Positions 38,052-46,506 of a DNA stretch of 64,000 bases are shown piece after piece (position 1 is the stretch's first letter; each line of letters opens with the position of its first letter). A program made the translations under genes and the position numbers. The DNA is from Serratia fonticola. GTDB lineage: Bacteria > Pseudomonadota > Gammaproteobacteria > Enterobacterales > Enterobacteriaceae. The stretch spans positions 2,108,001 to 2,172,000 of the forward strand of contig NZ_VFMK01000001.1 in the NCBI RefSeq assembly GCF_006715025.1, read 5' to 3'. The notes under the pieces are model-generated. The model was not told where the DNA came from and did not search any database. It was given only the letters and a program-made list of their open reading frames with translations.

Positions 38052-38966
38052 ATGCCTATTGTGCAGAACATAGAAACCAAATGGCTATATGACTTTCTGA
38101 CGTTAGAGGAGTGCCGCAATTTCTCACTGGCTGCGGTACGGCGCAACGTGTCGCAACCGGCCTTTAGCCGCCGCATCATTGCATTGGAGCAAGCGACCGG
38201 CGTCAAATTGTTTGACCGGAGCGTTTCTCCTTTGCAACTGACAGAACAGGGAAAGGTCTTTCATTCTCAGGTCAGGAATCTGTTGCAGCAGTTGGAAAGT
38301 AACCTGACCGAGTTACGCGGCGGCAGTGATTTTATCCAACACAAAATCAAGATTGCCGCCGCCCATTCTCTTTCTCTGGGGTTACTGCCGGCGCTGGTTC
38401 GGCAGATGCCGGATCGTTTTACTTACGCCGTTGAGGCCATTGATGTTGACAGAGCCGTTTACAAGCTGCGTGAAGGGCAAAGCGACTTCATTCTGTCTTA
38501 CCATGATGAAAACCTGTTGCAGCCACCTTTTGCCCATATTCGGTTGTTTGAATCCTCCCTGTTTCCGGTATGTGCCTGTGATAAACAGGGTAACGCACGC
38601 TATTCCCTGCAACAGCAGGGGTTCCCTTTGCTCAATTACACACAGGCTTCTTATATGGGACGCCTGGTTAACCGCACCTTGGCTAAATCGACCCATCTGC
38701 GCTTTTCTACGGTGTTTGTGTCTTCGATGAGCGAGCTGTTGAAGCAGGTCGCGCTGGATGGTTCAGGCGTGGCCTGGTTACCCGCCTATGCGATAACGCA
38801 GGAATTGGAGCAGGGGCGGTTAATCTGCCTGGATGACCAGGAACTGGTGATTCCGATTTATGCTTACGCCTACCGTATGGACACGCGCATGAGCCTGACC
38901 GCCGAGCATTTCTGGCGCGATTTGCGCCAGGTATTTGCGTTGGAACCGGCTTCAGGCCAAGGCTGA
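38052..38966 (+). CDS. LysR-family transcriptional regulator
   Basis: This 304-residue regulator has the N-terminal LysR helix-turn-helix (about residues 10-70), with VSQPAFSRRIIALEQATGVKLFDR. A two-lobed effector domain follows, ending in the typical SGVAWLPAYAI. Candidate starts are 38037 (GTG), 38040 and 38052; I prefer 38052 because GAGG lies 6 nt upstream. Its 3' end overlaps that of the racemase gene by 15 bp, tail to tail. Its placement between iadA and the racemase, each with the same palindrome upstream, suggests that it controls both. Effector unknown. Confidence 0.85.
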   Translation: MPIVQNIETKWLYDFLTLEECRNFSLAAVRRNVSQPAFSRRIIALEQATGVKLFDRSVSPLQLTEQGKVFHSQVRNLLQQLESNLTELRGGSDFIQHKIKIAAAHSLSLGLLPALVRQMPDRFTYAVEAIDVDRAVYKLREGQSDFILSYHDENLLQPPFAHIRLFESSLFPVCACDKQGNARYSLQQQGFPLLNYTQASYMGRLVNRTLAKSTHLRFSTVFVSSMSELLKQVALDGSGVAWLPAYAITQELEQGRLICLDDQELVIPIYAYAYRMDTRMSLTAEHFWRDLRQVFALEPASGQG

Positions 38967-39692
38967 GGCCGTCAGGCAGGCTTTGGATTGTGCCGTCTCG
39001 CCCTTTTTATGCTCATACCAGCGGATTGCGGCTCTTACCAAGGCGGACGTAGAATCAATAAAATGGCAGTCGAAGCGTGCACTCTGCTCACCGAGTATCA
39101 GCGGTATTTCGGTGCACCCCATGATCACGGTATCGGCCCCTCGGGCAATCAGATGCGCAATTTCTGGGAATAACAGTGCCTGTGCGGTGGGTTTATCCCC
39201 GGCTTTTAAGGCATAAATCGCCCGCATTACCGCCTGCTGGCGGGCGGCCTGTGGTGTGACTAATGCCAATCCATGCCGTGCAATCTTTTGTTGATACAAG
39301 CCGGTGGCCAACGTGGCCTCTGTGGCCAGTAACCCGAGCGTACGGCAACCTCTCGGCAACTCATCCAACGTGGCATCTAAAATACTGATCATCTCGACAT
39401 TGGCGGTCGCCTGTAAACGGTCATACCAGAAATGGGCAGTATTGCAGGGGATCACGATGCATTCGGCACCGGCCTGTTCCAGCAGGTGCAGATAGCGTTC
39501 CAGGTATGCATAAGGAGAAGGGCCGCCTGCTAACAGGCAGGCGCTGCGATCGGGAATATCCGGAATTGAACAGGCGATCACCGGGATATGTTGCTGATCC
39601 TGACTGGCCTGGCGAAAACGAACAAATTTGCTGAGCATATCTGCGGTTGCGGCAGGTCCCATCCCCCCTAAAATACCAATCGTGTGTTCCAT
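38952..39692 (-). CDS. Aspartate/glutamate racemase family protein
   Basis: This 246-residue protein of the Asp/Glu racemase superfamily begins IGILGGMGPAAT. Its two catalytic cysteines lie in IPCNTAH (about residue 83) and MGCTEIPL (about 197), both present. It resembles YgeA-type broad amino-acid racemases and would interconvert L- and D-amino acids, plausibly aspartate. The gene is convergent with the LysR gene. With IadA nearby, a role in handling isoaspartate or D-aspartate products is an inference. The start at 39692 is the family start (MEHTIGILGGMG). Confidence 0.85.
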   Translation of the reverse strand: MEHTIGILGGMGPAATADMLSKFVRFRQASQDQQHIPVIACSIPDIPDRSACLLAGGPSPYAYLERYLHLLEQAGAECIVIPCNTAHFWYDRLQATANVEMISILDATLDELPRGCRTLGLLATEATLATGLYQQKIARHGLALVTPQAARQQAVMRAIYALKAGDKPTAQALLFPEIAHLIARGADTVIMGCTEIPLILGEQSARFDCHFIDSTSALVRAAIRWYEHKKGETAQSKACLTASALA

Positions 39693-40015
39693 CTGCTGTG
39701 CTCTCTTCTATCGTCGGCGGTAGAGCCAATACTTAAAAGCTATCAACTTGAAGTTAAAAGGAAAATGCTGTTTTCTTACTGGTGATGCTTAAAACGCATA
39801 GCGAGCTGGGCGTTTATTTTCTCTGGCATAAGGCGTAGTGTGTGCGGCAAAGAAAATCCCTATCGTTTTTCAAGCTGAGACTTGAAATCCATAGGGCAAA
39901 GGTCCGGTAATGCCATTTTCTAAAGAAAGTCGTTCGCATCCTTTCAGGGAGAGGGGACGTTATGTCTTCAGCGATTGGTATCAGGCATGATTCCACTGTG
40001 GCAGGTTGATAATTT
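39693..40015. other. Racemase-yfcA intergenic region
   Basis: This 323-bp gap holds the promoter side of the racemase gene, including the shared palindrome. Before yfcA there is a short match (CAGGGAGAGGGGAC, 39945-39958) to the REP-like core seen at 17.8 kb. No gene seen. Confidence 0.4.
39784..39804. promoter_or_regulatory. Second copy of the LysR-type site, upstream of the racemase gene
   Basis: TAAAACGCATAGCGA at 39790-39804 is identical to the segment upstream of iadA, and ATGC precedes it, so the ATGC-N7-GCAT dyad is kept. It lies about 92-112 nt upstream of the racemase start, which reads away from it on the minus strand. Confidence 0.6.
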
Positions 40016-40816
40016 ATGGATGGGTTGTTATTGGGTCCCGAATTGCTCGGGATTCTGTTTTTGGTGGCAATGTTCGCCGGGTTTATCGATTCTATAGCCG
40101 GGGGCGGCGGGCTTCTGACCGTACCTGCATTACTGGCCGTCGGGGTTCCTCCTGCACAGGCGCTGGCAACCAATAAACTGCAGTCGGTGGGAGGATCGTT
40201 TTCTGCCAGCCTCTATTTTATCCGCCGCCGGGCGGTTGACCTCAATAGCCAGAAGCTGACGATTTTCCTGACACTGGTCGGATCGGTGATTGGCGCCATT
40301 TTGGTCCAGCATATGCGTGCTGACCTGCTGCGCCAGATGTTGCCATTGTTGGTGATCGCCATTGGTGTTTACTTTCTGCTGACGCCCCGGCTGGGGGAGA
40401 GTGACCGCCAGCGCCGGTTAGGTGCCTTGCCGTTTGGTCTGGTGGCCGGGGGTTGTGTTGGGTTTTACGACGGTTTCTTTGGTCCAGGCGCAGGTTCATT
40501 TTACGCGTTGGCGTATGTGACGTTGTGCGGTTTCAATCTTGCCAAAGCGACGGCTCATGCCAAGGTGTTGAACTTTACTTCTAATCTGGGCAGCCTGGTG
40601 CTGTTTGTTATTGGTGGCAAAGTGATATGGAGTCTTGGCCTGATCATGCTGGTGGGGCAGGTATTGGGTGCCCGGCTAGGGGCGCATATGGTACTGACCA
40701 AGGGCCAGAAATTGATCCGACCAATGATTGTGGTGGTTTCACTGATCATGAGCTGCAAGCTGCTGTACGACAATCACGGTGCGGAAATCCAGCAATGGTT
40801 GGTGTTACATTTTTAG
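40016..40816 (+). CDS. yfcA: YfcA, TauE/SafE-family membrane protein
   Basis: This 266-residue polytopic protein is close to E. coli YfcA. The glycine-rich first segment AGFIDSIAGGGG and the mirror segment GGCVGFYDGFFGPGAGSF are the paired motifs of the TauE/SafE (DUF81) family. The family is thought to export or import sulfonate-like anions; the substrate of YfcA is not known. The ribosome site is weak. Confidence 0.92.
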   Translation: MDGLLLGPELLGILFLVAMFAGFIDSIAGGGGLLTVPALLAVGVPPAQALATNKLQSVGGSFSASLYFIRRRAVDLNSQKLTIFLTLVGSVIGAILVQHMRADLLRQMLPLLVIAIGVYFLLTPRLGESDRQRRLGALPFGLVAGGCVGFYDGFFGPGAGSFYALAYVTLCGFNLAKATAHAKVLNFTSNLGSLVLFVIGGKVIWSLGLIMLVGQVLGARLGAHMVLTKGQKLIRPMIVVVSLIMSCKLLYDNHGAEIQQWLVLHF

Positions 40817-40866
40817 TATGCCAATCGGGCCTCATAGTGAGATAATAACCCCCTTTAAATTATGGC

Positions 40867-41030
40867 TATACCTAACGGATTTTCTGTCACAGCCAGGCAG
40901 TTAGCGCGTTCATTCCCGGGGGCTCACCGAGGTAAGTGGCTTGGGTGACCAAATGGGTCAGGAACCGGGCTTGTAGCAGCCCCGAAGGGGGCGTTGTGCA
41001 AACGCTGTGGCTTGAAAGACGAAGAGTATA
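40867..41030. mobile_element. MITE-like repeat, copy 1 (before epmC)
   Basis: This block of about 164 bp has degenerate inverted ends (left TATACCTAACGGATTTTCT, right GGCTTGAAAGACGAAGAGTATA). The interior resembles copy 2 (GCTCACCGAGGTAAGTGGCTTGGGTGAC against AGCTTATATCAAATACGTGTCTGGGGTGAC). It ends 14 nt before the epmC start. No coding capacity. Confidence 0.6.
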
Positions 41031-41044
41031 TTTGAGTTTCCTTT

Positions 41045-41593
41045 ATGTCAGACACACACCAGTATCCGCAACTGATTGAAATCTTTAATCAGTGCTTTAG
41101 TGAAGAATATAATACCCGCCTGGTAAAAGGCGACGATGAACCCATCTATCTGCCGGCAGATGATGAATTTCCTTACCATCGCATCGTTTTTGCGCATGGC
41201 TACTATGCCAGCGGCATGCATGAAATTTCCCACTGGTGCATTGCCGGTACGGAACGCCGCAAGCTGGTGGATTTTGGCTATTGGTATTGCCCGGATGGGC
41301 GCGATGCCCAGACGCAAAGCGAATTCGAAGTAGTCGAGATCAATCCGCAGGCGTTGGAGTGGATGTTCTGTGTGGCGGCCGGTTTTCCGTTTAATGTCAG
41401 TTGTGACAATCTCAGTGGAGATTTCGAGCCGGATCGCATTGGTTTCCAGCGTAAAGTCCGCGCCCGCGTCTTGGAATTGCTGGAGAAGGGAATACCCCCA
41501 CGACCTGCGCGCTTTATTCAGGCGTTACAATCGTTTTACAATACGCCCCCGCTGGCGGCTGAGCATTTCCCTTACCCGGAAGATCTCAACTGA
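41045..41593 (+). CDS. epmC: Elongation factor P hydroxylase EpmC
   Basis: This 182-residue protein is highly similar to E. coli EpmC (YfcM). It has HEISHWCIAG and YWYCPDGRDAQTQ, which supply the metal-binding histidines and glutamate. It hydroxylates the beta-lysyl-lysine of elongation factor P. A MITE-like repeat ends 14 nt upstream, so the repeat contributes most of the 5' leader. Confidence 0.95.
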   Translation: MSDTHQYPQLIEIFNQCFSEEYNTRLVKGDDEPIYLPADDEFPYHRIVFAHGYYASGMHEISHWCIAGTERRKLVDFGYWYCPDGRDAQTQSEFEVVEINPQALEWMFCVAAGFPFNVSCDNLSGDFEPDRIGFQRKVRARVLELLEKGIPPRPARFIQALQSFYNTPPLAAEHFPYPEDLN

Positions 41594-41613
41594 CGGAATA
41601 TTTAACTGAAATA

Positions 41614-41800
41614 TATACCCAATAGATTTCAAGTTGTGGTCAGGCGGTAAGCAAACGAATCCCCAGGAGCTTATATCAAATACGTGTCTGGGGTGACAAA
41701 TCCGCCGGGAACAGATTTGAACGCTGTGAACAGCGGCCCTAAAGGGGCGGAGAAACGGAGTGCAGCCAACAACGCCACAATTTGAAAGATGAAGGGGTTA
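41614..41800. mobile_element. MITE-like repeat, copy 2 (before yfcL)
   Basis: About 187 bp with inverted ends: left TATACCCAATAGATTTCAAGTTG, right CAATTTGAAAGATGAAGGGGT. The ATTTCAAGTTG/CAACTTGAAA core is shared with the other copies. It ends about 12 nt before the yfcL start. Confidence 0.75.
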
Positions 41801-41812
41801 AGAGGAAATTCG

Positions 41813-42094
41813 ATGATCGCAGAATTTGAAGCGCGCATTCTCGCGCTGATTGATGACATGGTAGAGCACGCCAGCGATGATGAACTGTTTGCCGGTGGCT
41901 ACCTGCGCGGTCATCTGACCTTGGCGGTGGCTGAGTTGGAAGAAAACGGAGAGCACAGCGCCGAACAGCTCAAAGTACGGGTGCATAACAGCCTGGATAA
42001 CGCCATCAAGGCCGGGGAGCTTTCTCCGCCAGATCAGGTATTGGTGCTGGGTATGTGGGAAAATCTGTATCAGACCGCATTGCCCATCGAGTAA
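41813..42094 (+). CDS. yfcL: YfcL family protein
   Basis: This 93-residue acidic helical protein resembles E. coli YfcL throughout ([17 protein letters not shown], then [16 protein letters not shown]). Function unknown. I chose the ATG at 41813 after AGAGGAAATT; the preceding codons lie in the repeat. It sits between epmC and mnmC, as in E. coli. Confidence 0.92.
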   Translation: MIAEFEARILALIDDMVEHASDDELFAGGYLRGHLTLAVAELEENGEHSAEQLKVRVHNSLDNAIKAGELSPPDQVLVLGMWENLYQTALPIE

Positions 42095-42179
42095 CGGTTT
42101 GCGGTTATGCCCTGCGGCTATTCAGTCTCCGCGTGTAATACAGGGGGCAGCGTCATGCTGCTCCCTCACATTATAATCA

Positions 42180-44222
42180 TTAAACCTCACGCCCTTTCAG
42201 TAGCTTCCTGACCCACATGCGGTTCGGGTTCAGCGCTGCCAGCATCTGGGCATCTCCCGGTAAGGGTTCGCCAAACAGCTGCGCTGCCAGAATTTCAGCG
42301 GCCAACGGTGCCGAGCATAATCCCCGTGATCCCAAAGCACCAATCATGAATAACCCAGGGTAGAGGGGCGCGTCGGCAACCTTTTCGCCACGCTGGCATT
42401 GCTGCTGTAAGTCGCTATATTGCGCCAGCGTGGCGGCAAAATCGGGTACTGCCCCTACCATCGGCATATGGTCGCGCGTGGCGCTACGCACACCACAGCG
42501 GGCCTGCTGACCACTGATATCCACCTGGTGTGGCCAGGTTTGGTCTGGCAGGCAACGTAACAGGCGCTCGCGATTCTCCTGCTGTTCCGCTGCGCGATAT
42601 TCTGTTGCTGATTCTCCTCGCTGGTAGCTGGCCCCGATACAGTGTTGCTGGTTGCGCGGATTGACCGGCGTCAGATAGCCGTCGTAGCACAACACCTGCT
42701 TTAGCTCGCTTAACGCCGCCGTAGTGGGAATATGCGAAACCTGTCCGCGCACCGCATAGATCGGTAGTGCAGTGCATGGTGCTAAAGCAGAAAGTTGATG
42801 CCCAGTGGCCAGGATCACCGTGGCATGTTGCCGCGTTTCTCTTTCGGTAAAATGCAGTTGCCAGCCTTCTGTGCCGTGGTTGAGGTGAGTGAGGCTGTGA
42901 TGATAGTGGCAAACCAGCCCCTGCTGCTCAGCAAGCGCCATTGCGGCTCGCGTCAGATCGGCCGGGCATAGCCAACCACCTTGCGGGTAGTTAACCCCAC
43001 CAAAACCGGTATCAACCCCACACAAGGCGCTTAGCGTTGGGCGGTCGGCGGCCTCAACCAGGGTCTTGGGCCAGTCAACCGCCAGCAGTTTGGCGATCTT
43101 CCCCGCGCTTTTATCGTCATAGGCGAGTTGACTCACGCCGCACCACTGATGGTCATACTCGGCGCCCTGTTGCAGCAGGCCATCGTACTGGCGGCGGGCG
43201 AAGGGGAAGGCTGCGCTGAAGAAGTTTTCCAACGCATCACCACGGCCATTCAGCAAGGGATACAGTGCGCCCTGGCGGTTGCCAGAGGCTCCTTCCGCTG
43301 GCTGGGCATCGGCGCAATACAGCGTCACCTTGGCACCGCGGCGCAGCAAGGCCAGGGCAGTAAGGGCACTGGCTATACCGCCGCCAATAATGGTGATGTC
43401 CTCGGTATTCTGGGCTGCCGGGCGCAGGAACCAGGGGGCATGATGCTCGGCTGGTGGGGCGCTGGCAGGCAAATAGCCGGTGAGCATTTCACGTTTCTGG
43501 CCAAAGCCCTTGCATCTGGTTACCGTAAAACCTGCCTGTTGCAAGCCACGGCGGACAAACCCAGCGGCGGTAAAAGTGGCAAAACTGCCTTGCGGGCGGG
43601 CAAAACGAGCCATGGCGCTGAACAACTGCTCGCTCCACATATCAGGGTTTTTTGACGGGGCAAAGCCGTCGAGGAACCAGGCGTCGATTTGCCTGTCCAT
43701 ACTGGCGTCAAAATGTGGCAACAAGGCGTTCACGTCGCCGAACCACAGATCGAGAGTGATATGCCCCTCGGCCAGCAACAGGCGGTGGCAGCCAGGCAAG
43801 GGCTGCGGCCACTGGGCGCGCAGTTCATCGGCGAAAGGGGCTAGCTCCGGCCATTGCGCATGGGCGGCTGCCAGATCGTCGAGCTGCAAGGGGTATTTCT
43901 CGAAGCTGATAAAATGCAGGCGCTGCAGAGGGGCTGCGGGCGTCTGGTGGCGAAAATAGGAAAACGCTTGCCATAGCGTAAGAAAATTCAGTCCGGTACC
44001 AAAGCCAGTTTCTGCCACAATAAACAGTGAACGTGGGTGTTCAGCAAAACGTTGCGGTAGCCGGTTGCCGCCAAGAAATACGTAGCGGGTTTCTTCCAGC
44101 CCATCCTGATTGGAAAAATAGACGTCATCAAACTGTTTCGAAACAGGTGTACCCTGTTCATTCCAGCTTAAAGCTGCGCTTTGGATCGGGGCATGGTTCA
44201 CTGTGGGATGCTCGTAACTCAA
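42180..44222 (-). CDS. mnmC: Bifunctional tRNA mnm5s2U34 enzyme MnmC
   Basis: This 680-residue fusion has an N-terminal methyltransferase domain (about 1-250, with [16 protein letters not shown]). The C-terminal FAD-dependent oxidoreductase domain (about 270-650) starts with the dinucleotide fold [16 protein letters not shown]. It turns cmnm5s2U into mnm5s2U at the wobble base of certain tRNAs. Length is close to the E. coli enzyme (668). It is divergent from fabB, as in E. coli. Confidence 0.95.
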   Translation of the reverse strand: MSYEHPTVNHAPIQSAALSWNEQGTPVSKQFDDVYFSNQDGLEETRYVFLGGNRLPQRFAEHPRSLFIVAETGFGTGLNFLTLWQAFSYFRHQTPAAPLQRLHFISFEKYPLQLDDLAAAHAQWPELAPFADELRAQWPQPLPGCHRLLLAEGHITLDLWFGDVNALLPHFDASMDRQIDAWFLDGFAPSKNPDMWSEQLFSAMARFARPQGSFATFTAAGFVRRGLQQAGFTVTRCKGFGQKREMLTGYLPASAPPAEHHAPWFLRPAAQNTEDITIIGGGIASALTALALLRRGAKVTLYCADAQPAEGASGNRQGALYPLLNGRGDALENFFSAAFPFARRQYDGLLQQGAEYDHQWCGVSQLAYDDKSAGKIAKLLAVDWPKTLVEAADRPTLSALCGVDTGFGGVNYPQGGWLCPADLTRAAMALAEQQGLVCHYHHSLTHLNHGTEGWQLHFTERETRQHATVILATGHQLSALAPCTALPIYAVRGQVSHIPTTAALSELKQVLCYDGYLTPVNPRNQQHCIGASYQRGESATEYRAAEQQENRERLLRCLPDQTWPHQVDISGQQARCGVRSATRDHMPMVGAVPDFAATLAQYSDLQQQCQRGEKVADAPLYPGLFMIGALGSRGLCSAPLAAEILAAQLFGEPLPGDAQMLAALNPNRMWVRKLLKGREV

Positions 44223-44290
44223 GGGGTGGGGCGATTTTAACGGGGGCGACTCTGCGGTGCAAACAAGATGAAGATAATATGGATTTACTC

Positions 44291-44305
44291 TGATCGGACT
44301 TGTTC
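44291..44305 (+). promoter_or_regulatory. FadR activation site of fabB
   Basis: TGATCGGACTTGTTC matches the FadR site in the E. coli fabB promoter as I recall it, and directly precedes the FabR site. FadR acts as an activator here. Confidence 0.7.
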
Positions 44306-44323
44306 GGCGTACATCTGTACGCT
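44306..44323 (+). promoter_or_regulatory. FabR operator of fabB
   Basis: GGCGTACATCTGTACGCT is a palindrome of the AGCGTAC-N4-GTACGCT type bound by FabR, which represses fabB and fabA in response to unsaturated acyl chains. Confidence 0.75.
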
Positions 44324-44372
44324 AAAGTGCGATGCAAAATCCCGAATGTAAAATTGTGGAAGAGGTACTTGA

Positions 44373-45587
44373 ATGAAACGTGCAGTGATTACTGGCCTGG
44401 GAATCGTCTCCAGCATTGGTAACAACCAGCAGGAGGTCCTGGCTAGCCTGCAGGAAGGCCGCTCTGGGATCACCTTCTCCCAGGAGCTGAAAGATTCCGG
44501 CATGCGTAGTCACGTATGGGGCGATGTTAAACTGGACACCACCGGTCTGATTGACCGTAAAGTGATGCGCTTTATGAGCGACGCGTCTGTTTATGCTTAT
44601 CTCTCCATGGAACAAGCGATTCAAGACTCCGGTCTGCAAGCCGATCAGGTTTCCAACGATCGTACCGGTCTGGTCGTGGGCTCTGGTGGAGGTTCTCCGC
44701 GTAATCAGGTGGCGGGTTCTGATGGTATGCGTGCCAAAGGCCTGCGCGGCGTTGGCCCTTACATGGTCACCAAGGCGATGGCCTCTGGCGTTTCCGCCTG
44801 TCTGGCGACCCCTTTTAAAATCCGTGGCGTGAACTATTCCATCAGCTCTGCCTGCGCAACCTCAGCACACTGCATCGGTCATGCGGTTGAGCTGATCCAG
44901 TTGGGTAAGCAGGACGTGGTGTTTGCTGGCGGCGGCGAAGAGCTGTGCTGGGAAATGGCCTGTGAGTTCGACGCGATGGGCGCATTGTCTACCGGCTACA
45001 ATGACACCCCGGAAAAAGCATCCCGTACCTATGACTCAGCGCGTGACGGCTTCGTTATCGCTGGCGGCGGCGGTATGGTTGTGGTCGAAGAACTGGAACA
45101 CGCGCTGGCTCGTGGCGCACATATTTATGCGGAAATCATCGGCTACGGCGCGACCTCTGACGGTGCTGACATGGTGGCACCATCCGGCGAAGGCGCAGTA
45201 CGCTGCATGAAGATGGCTCTGCAGGGGATCGATACGCCAATCGACTACATGAACGTCCACGGAACGTCTACGCCTGTGGGCGACGTGAAAGAGTTGGGTG
45301 CCATCCGTGAAGTATTTGGCGATAACACCCCAGCCATTTCCTCAACCAAAGCCATGACGGGTCACTCACTGGGTGCAGCAGGCGTGCAGGAGGCAATCTA
45401 CAGCCTGCTGATGGTTGAGCACGGCTTTATTGCACCAAGCATCAACATCGATAACCTCGATGAGAAGGCGGCGGGCATGAATATCATTACCGAACCGACA
45501 AAACGTGAGTTGACCACGGTGATGTCCAACAGCTTCGGTTTCGGCGGCACTAACGCCACGCTGGTGATGCGCAAGCTGCAGAAGTAA
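44373..45587 (+). CDS. fabB: 3-oxoacyl-ACP synthase I FabB
   Basis: This 404-residue condensing enzyme has the nucleophilic cysteine in SSACATSAH (C161), a histidine in [10 protein letters not shown], and the Lys/His pair in [14 protein letters not shown]. It is close to E. coli FabB. It extends acyl-ACP and is required for unsaturated fatty acid synthesis. FadR and FabR sites in tandem lie upstream, and a strong terminator follows. Confidence 0.97.
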   Translation: MKRAVITGLGIVSSIGNNQQEVLASLQEGRSGITFSQELKDSGMRSHVWGDVKLDTTGLIDRKVMRFMSDASVYAYLSMEQAIQDSGLQADQVSNDRTGLVVGSGGGSPRNQVAGSDGMRAKGLRGVGPYMVTKAMASGVSACLATPFKIRGVNYSISSACATSAHCIGHAVELIQLGKQDVVFAGGGEELCWEMACEFDAMGALSTGYNDTPEKASRTYDSARDGFVIAGGGGMVVVEELEHALARGAHIYAEIIGYGATSDGADMVAPSGEGAVRCMKMALQGIDTPIDYMNVHGTSTPVGDVKELGAIREVFGDNTPAISSTKAMTGHSLGAAGVQEAIYSLLMVEHGFIAPSINIDNLDEKAAGMNIITEPTKRELTTVMSNSFGFGGTNATLVMRKLQK

Positions 45588-45616
45588 GCATTAGCAGTCA
45601 TACATATTATCAGTTA

Positions 45617-45648
45617 TCGGGTACGGCTTGCCGTGCCCGATTTTTTTT
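45617..45648 (+). terminator. Terminator of fabB
   Basis: ATCGGGTACGGC and GCCGTGCCCGAT form a 12-bp stem (with one G-T pair) followed by T8. It is a strong rho-independent terminator. Confidence 0.93.
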
Positions 45649-45754
45649 CCATATGCATGGAATGCAAAGGTTCGGCGTTCGTTGAGGAGCCATATCTGCA
45701 GAATAAAACGCCCCTAAAAAGAACGATAAAAACCCTGTGAAGGGCGTTGTAGTT

Positions 45755-45835
45755 TCAGTTGAAGAGATAGAAACGCGCCACAATGAGCAGCGTTAAAAGA
45801 GTTAGGGCAATAACGCTACGTTTTAAATTTTCCAA
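45755..45835 (-). CDS. Possible 26-residue single-span membrane peptide
   Basis: The minus strand encodes MENLKRSVIALTLLTLLIVA followed by RFYLFN and a stop. The TTG start at 45835 has GAGGAAAGG about 6 nt upstream. A charged N-terminus, one hydrophobic span (about residues 7-20) and a short aromatic tail are the layout of enterobacterial small membrane proteins. It lies between fabB and the M-box/mgtE unit and reads away from mgtE. A potential stem (AACGCCC with GGGGCGTT) lies downstream at 45699-45747. An overlapping plus-strand frame (45783-45971) looks less protein-like. I do not recognise a family, so this is a prediction from signal and composition. Confidence 0.42.
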   Translation of the reverse strand: MENLKRSVIALTLLTLLIVARFYLFN

Positions 45836-46279
45836 TGGTGACCTTTCCTCTTTATCTATTGGATTACAAGTCCTTCATGGTGGAAATGATATTTCATCTG
45901 ATTTTGTAGAGAGTGAAAATACGCTTTGGAATGTCATTTTTCGTCAGTGTTATTATGTTTTTGTAAATTGAATGGTGGGTGCGATTGATTGCGCATCGCG
46001 CATAATACTTTTTAAGTATGAATTTGACCTATTCTAAATACTCCCTAAACAAATTTGTTGAAATTAAGATTTTTATTGTTTTTTAATAAATCGCTTCATC
46101 AGGTGAGTACTATCTTAAACGAGAACCTGATTCCCGTTTAATTTAAATAGGGCTGTAAGTATATTGAGGTGATTATGTTAATAGTTTGCTCAGCAGATAA
46201 ATAACGTATAAACGACATTTGGATTTTTCTTATCATTATCTTAAAGCCGGGCATAATGCATTTGCTTTATTTAGCTTTA
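45836..46279. other. AT-rich spacer upstream of the M-box
   Basis: A strongly AT-rich gap of about 440 bp. It should hold the mgtE promoter and that of the small peptide. I find no further gene in it. Confidence 0.4.
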
Positions 46280-46444
46280 CGATCTCGTTATGGCGAGGCT
46301 CCTATACAAACACAAGTTACCGCTCTAATGGCATCGAGAGAGGCCACCAAGGGTAAAACAAGCATTAGCCGAATCAAGGCATTGCTAAGGTAACTTCCCT
46401 GCGGGGATACGTTGTATAGTGCTAAACCCAAGACGTGGGGATCG
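46280..46444 (+). promoter_or_regulatory. M-box magnesium riboswitch of mgtE
   Basis: The leader contains the M-box hallmark GGCGAGGCTCCTATACAAAC, then GCCACCAAGGGTAAAAC, and near its 3' side GTATAGTGCTAAA. These are the conserved blocks of the ykoK-type magnesium riboswitch. The closing stem CGATC (46280-46284) pairs with GATCG (46440-46444). High magnesium would stabilise the aptamer and lower MgtE synthesis. Confidence 0.88.
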
Positions 46445-46468
46445 GCTTCTGCTGTCCTGTCTTGTCGC

Positions 46469-46498
46469 CCCTATGAGACTCCATTTTTCAATAGGGAG
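46469..46498 (+). promoter_or_regulatory. Predicted ribosome-site sequestering hairpin before mgtE
   Basis: CCCTAT (about 46469-46474) can pair with ATAGGG (46491-46496), which overlaps the Shine-Dalgarno AGGGAG 9 nt before the mgtE ATG. No T-run follows, so the riboswitch probably acts on translation. Confidence 0.55.
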
Positions 46499-46506
46499 TA
46501 TCTGGA

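Noticed and set aside
45783..45971. A 62-codon plus-strand frame after fabB
   Set aside because: It has no convincing ribosome site and overlaps the more plausible minus-strand membrane peptide.
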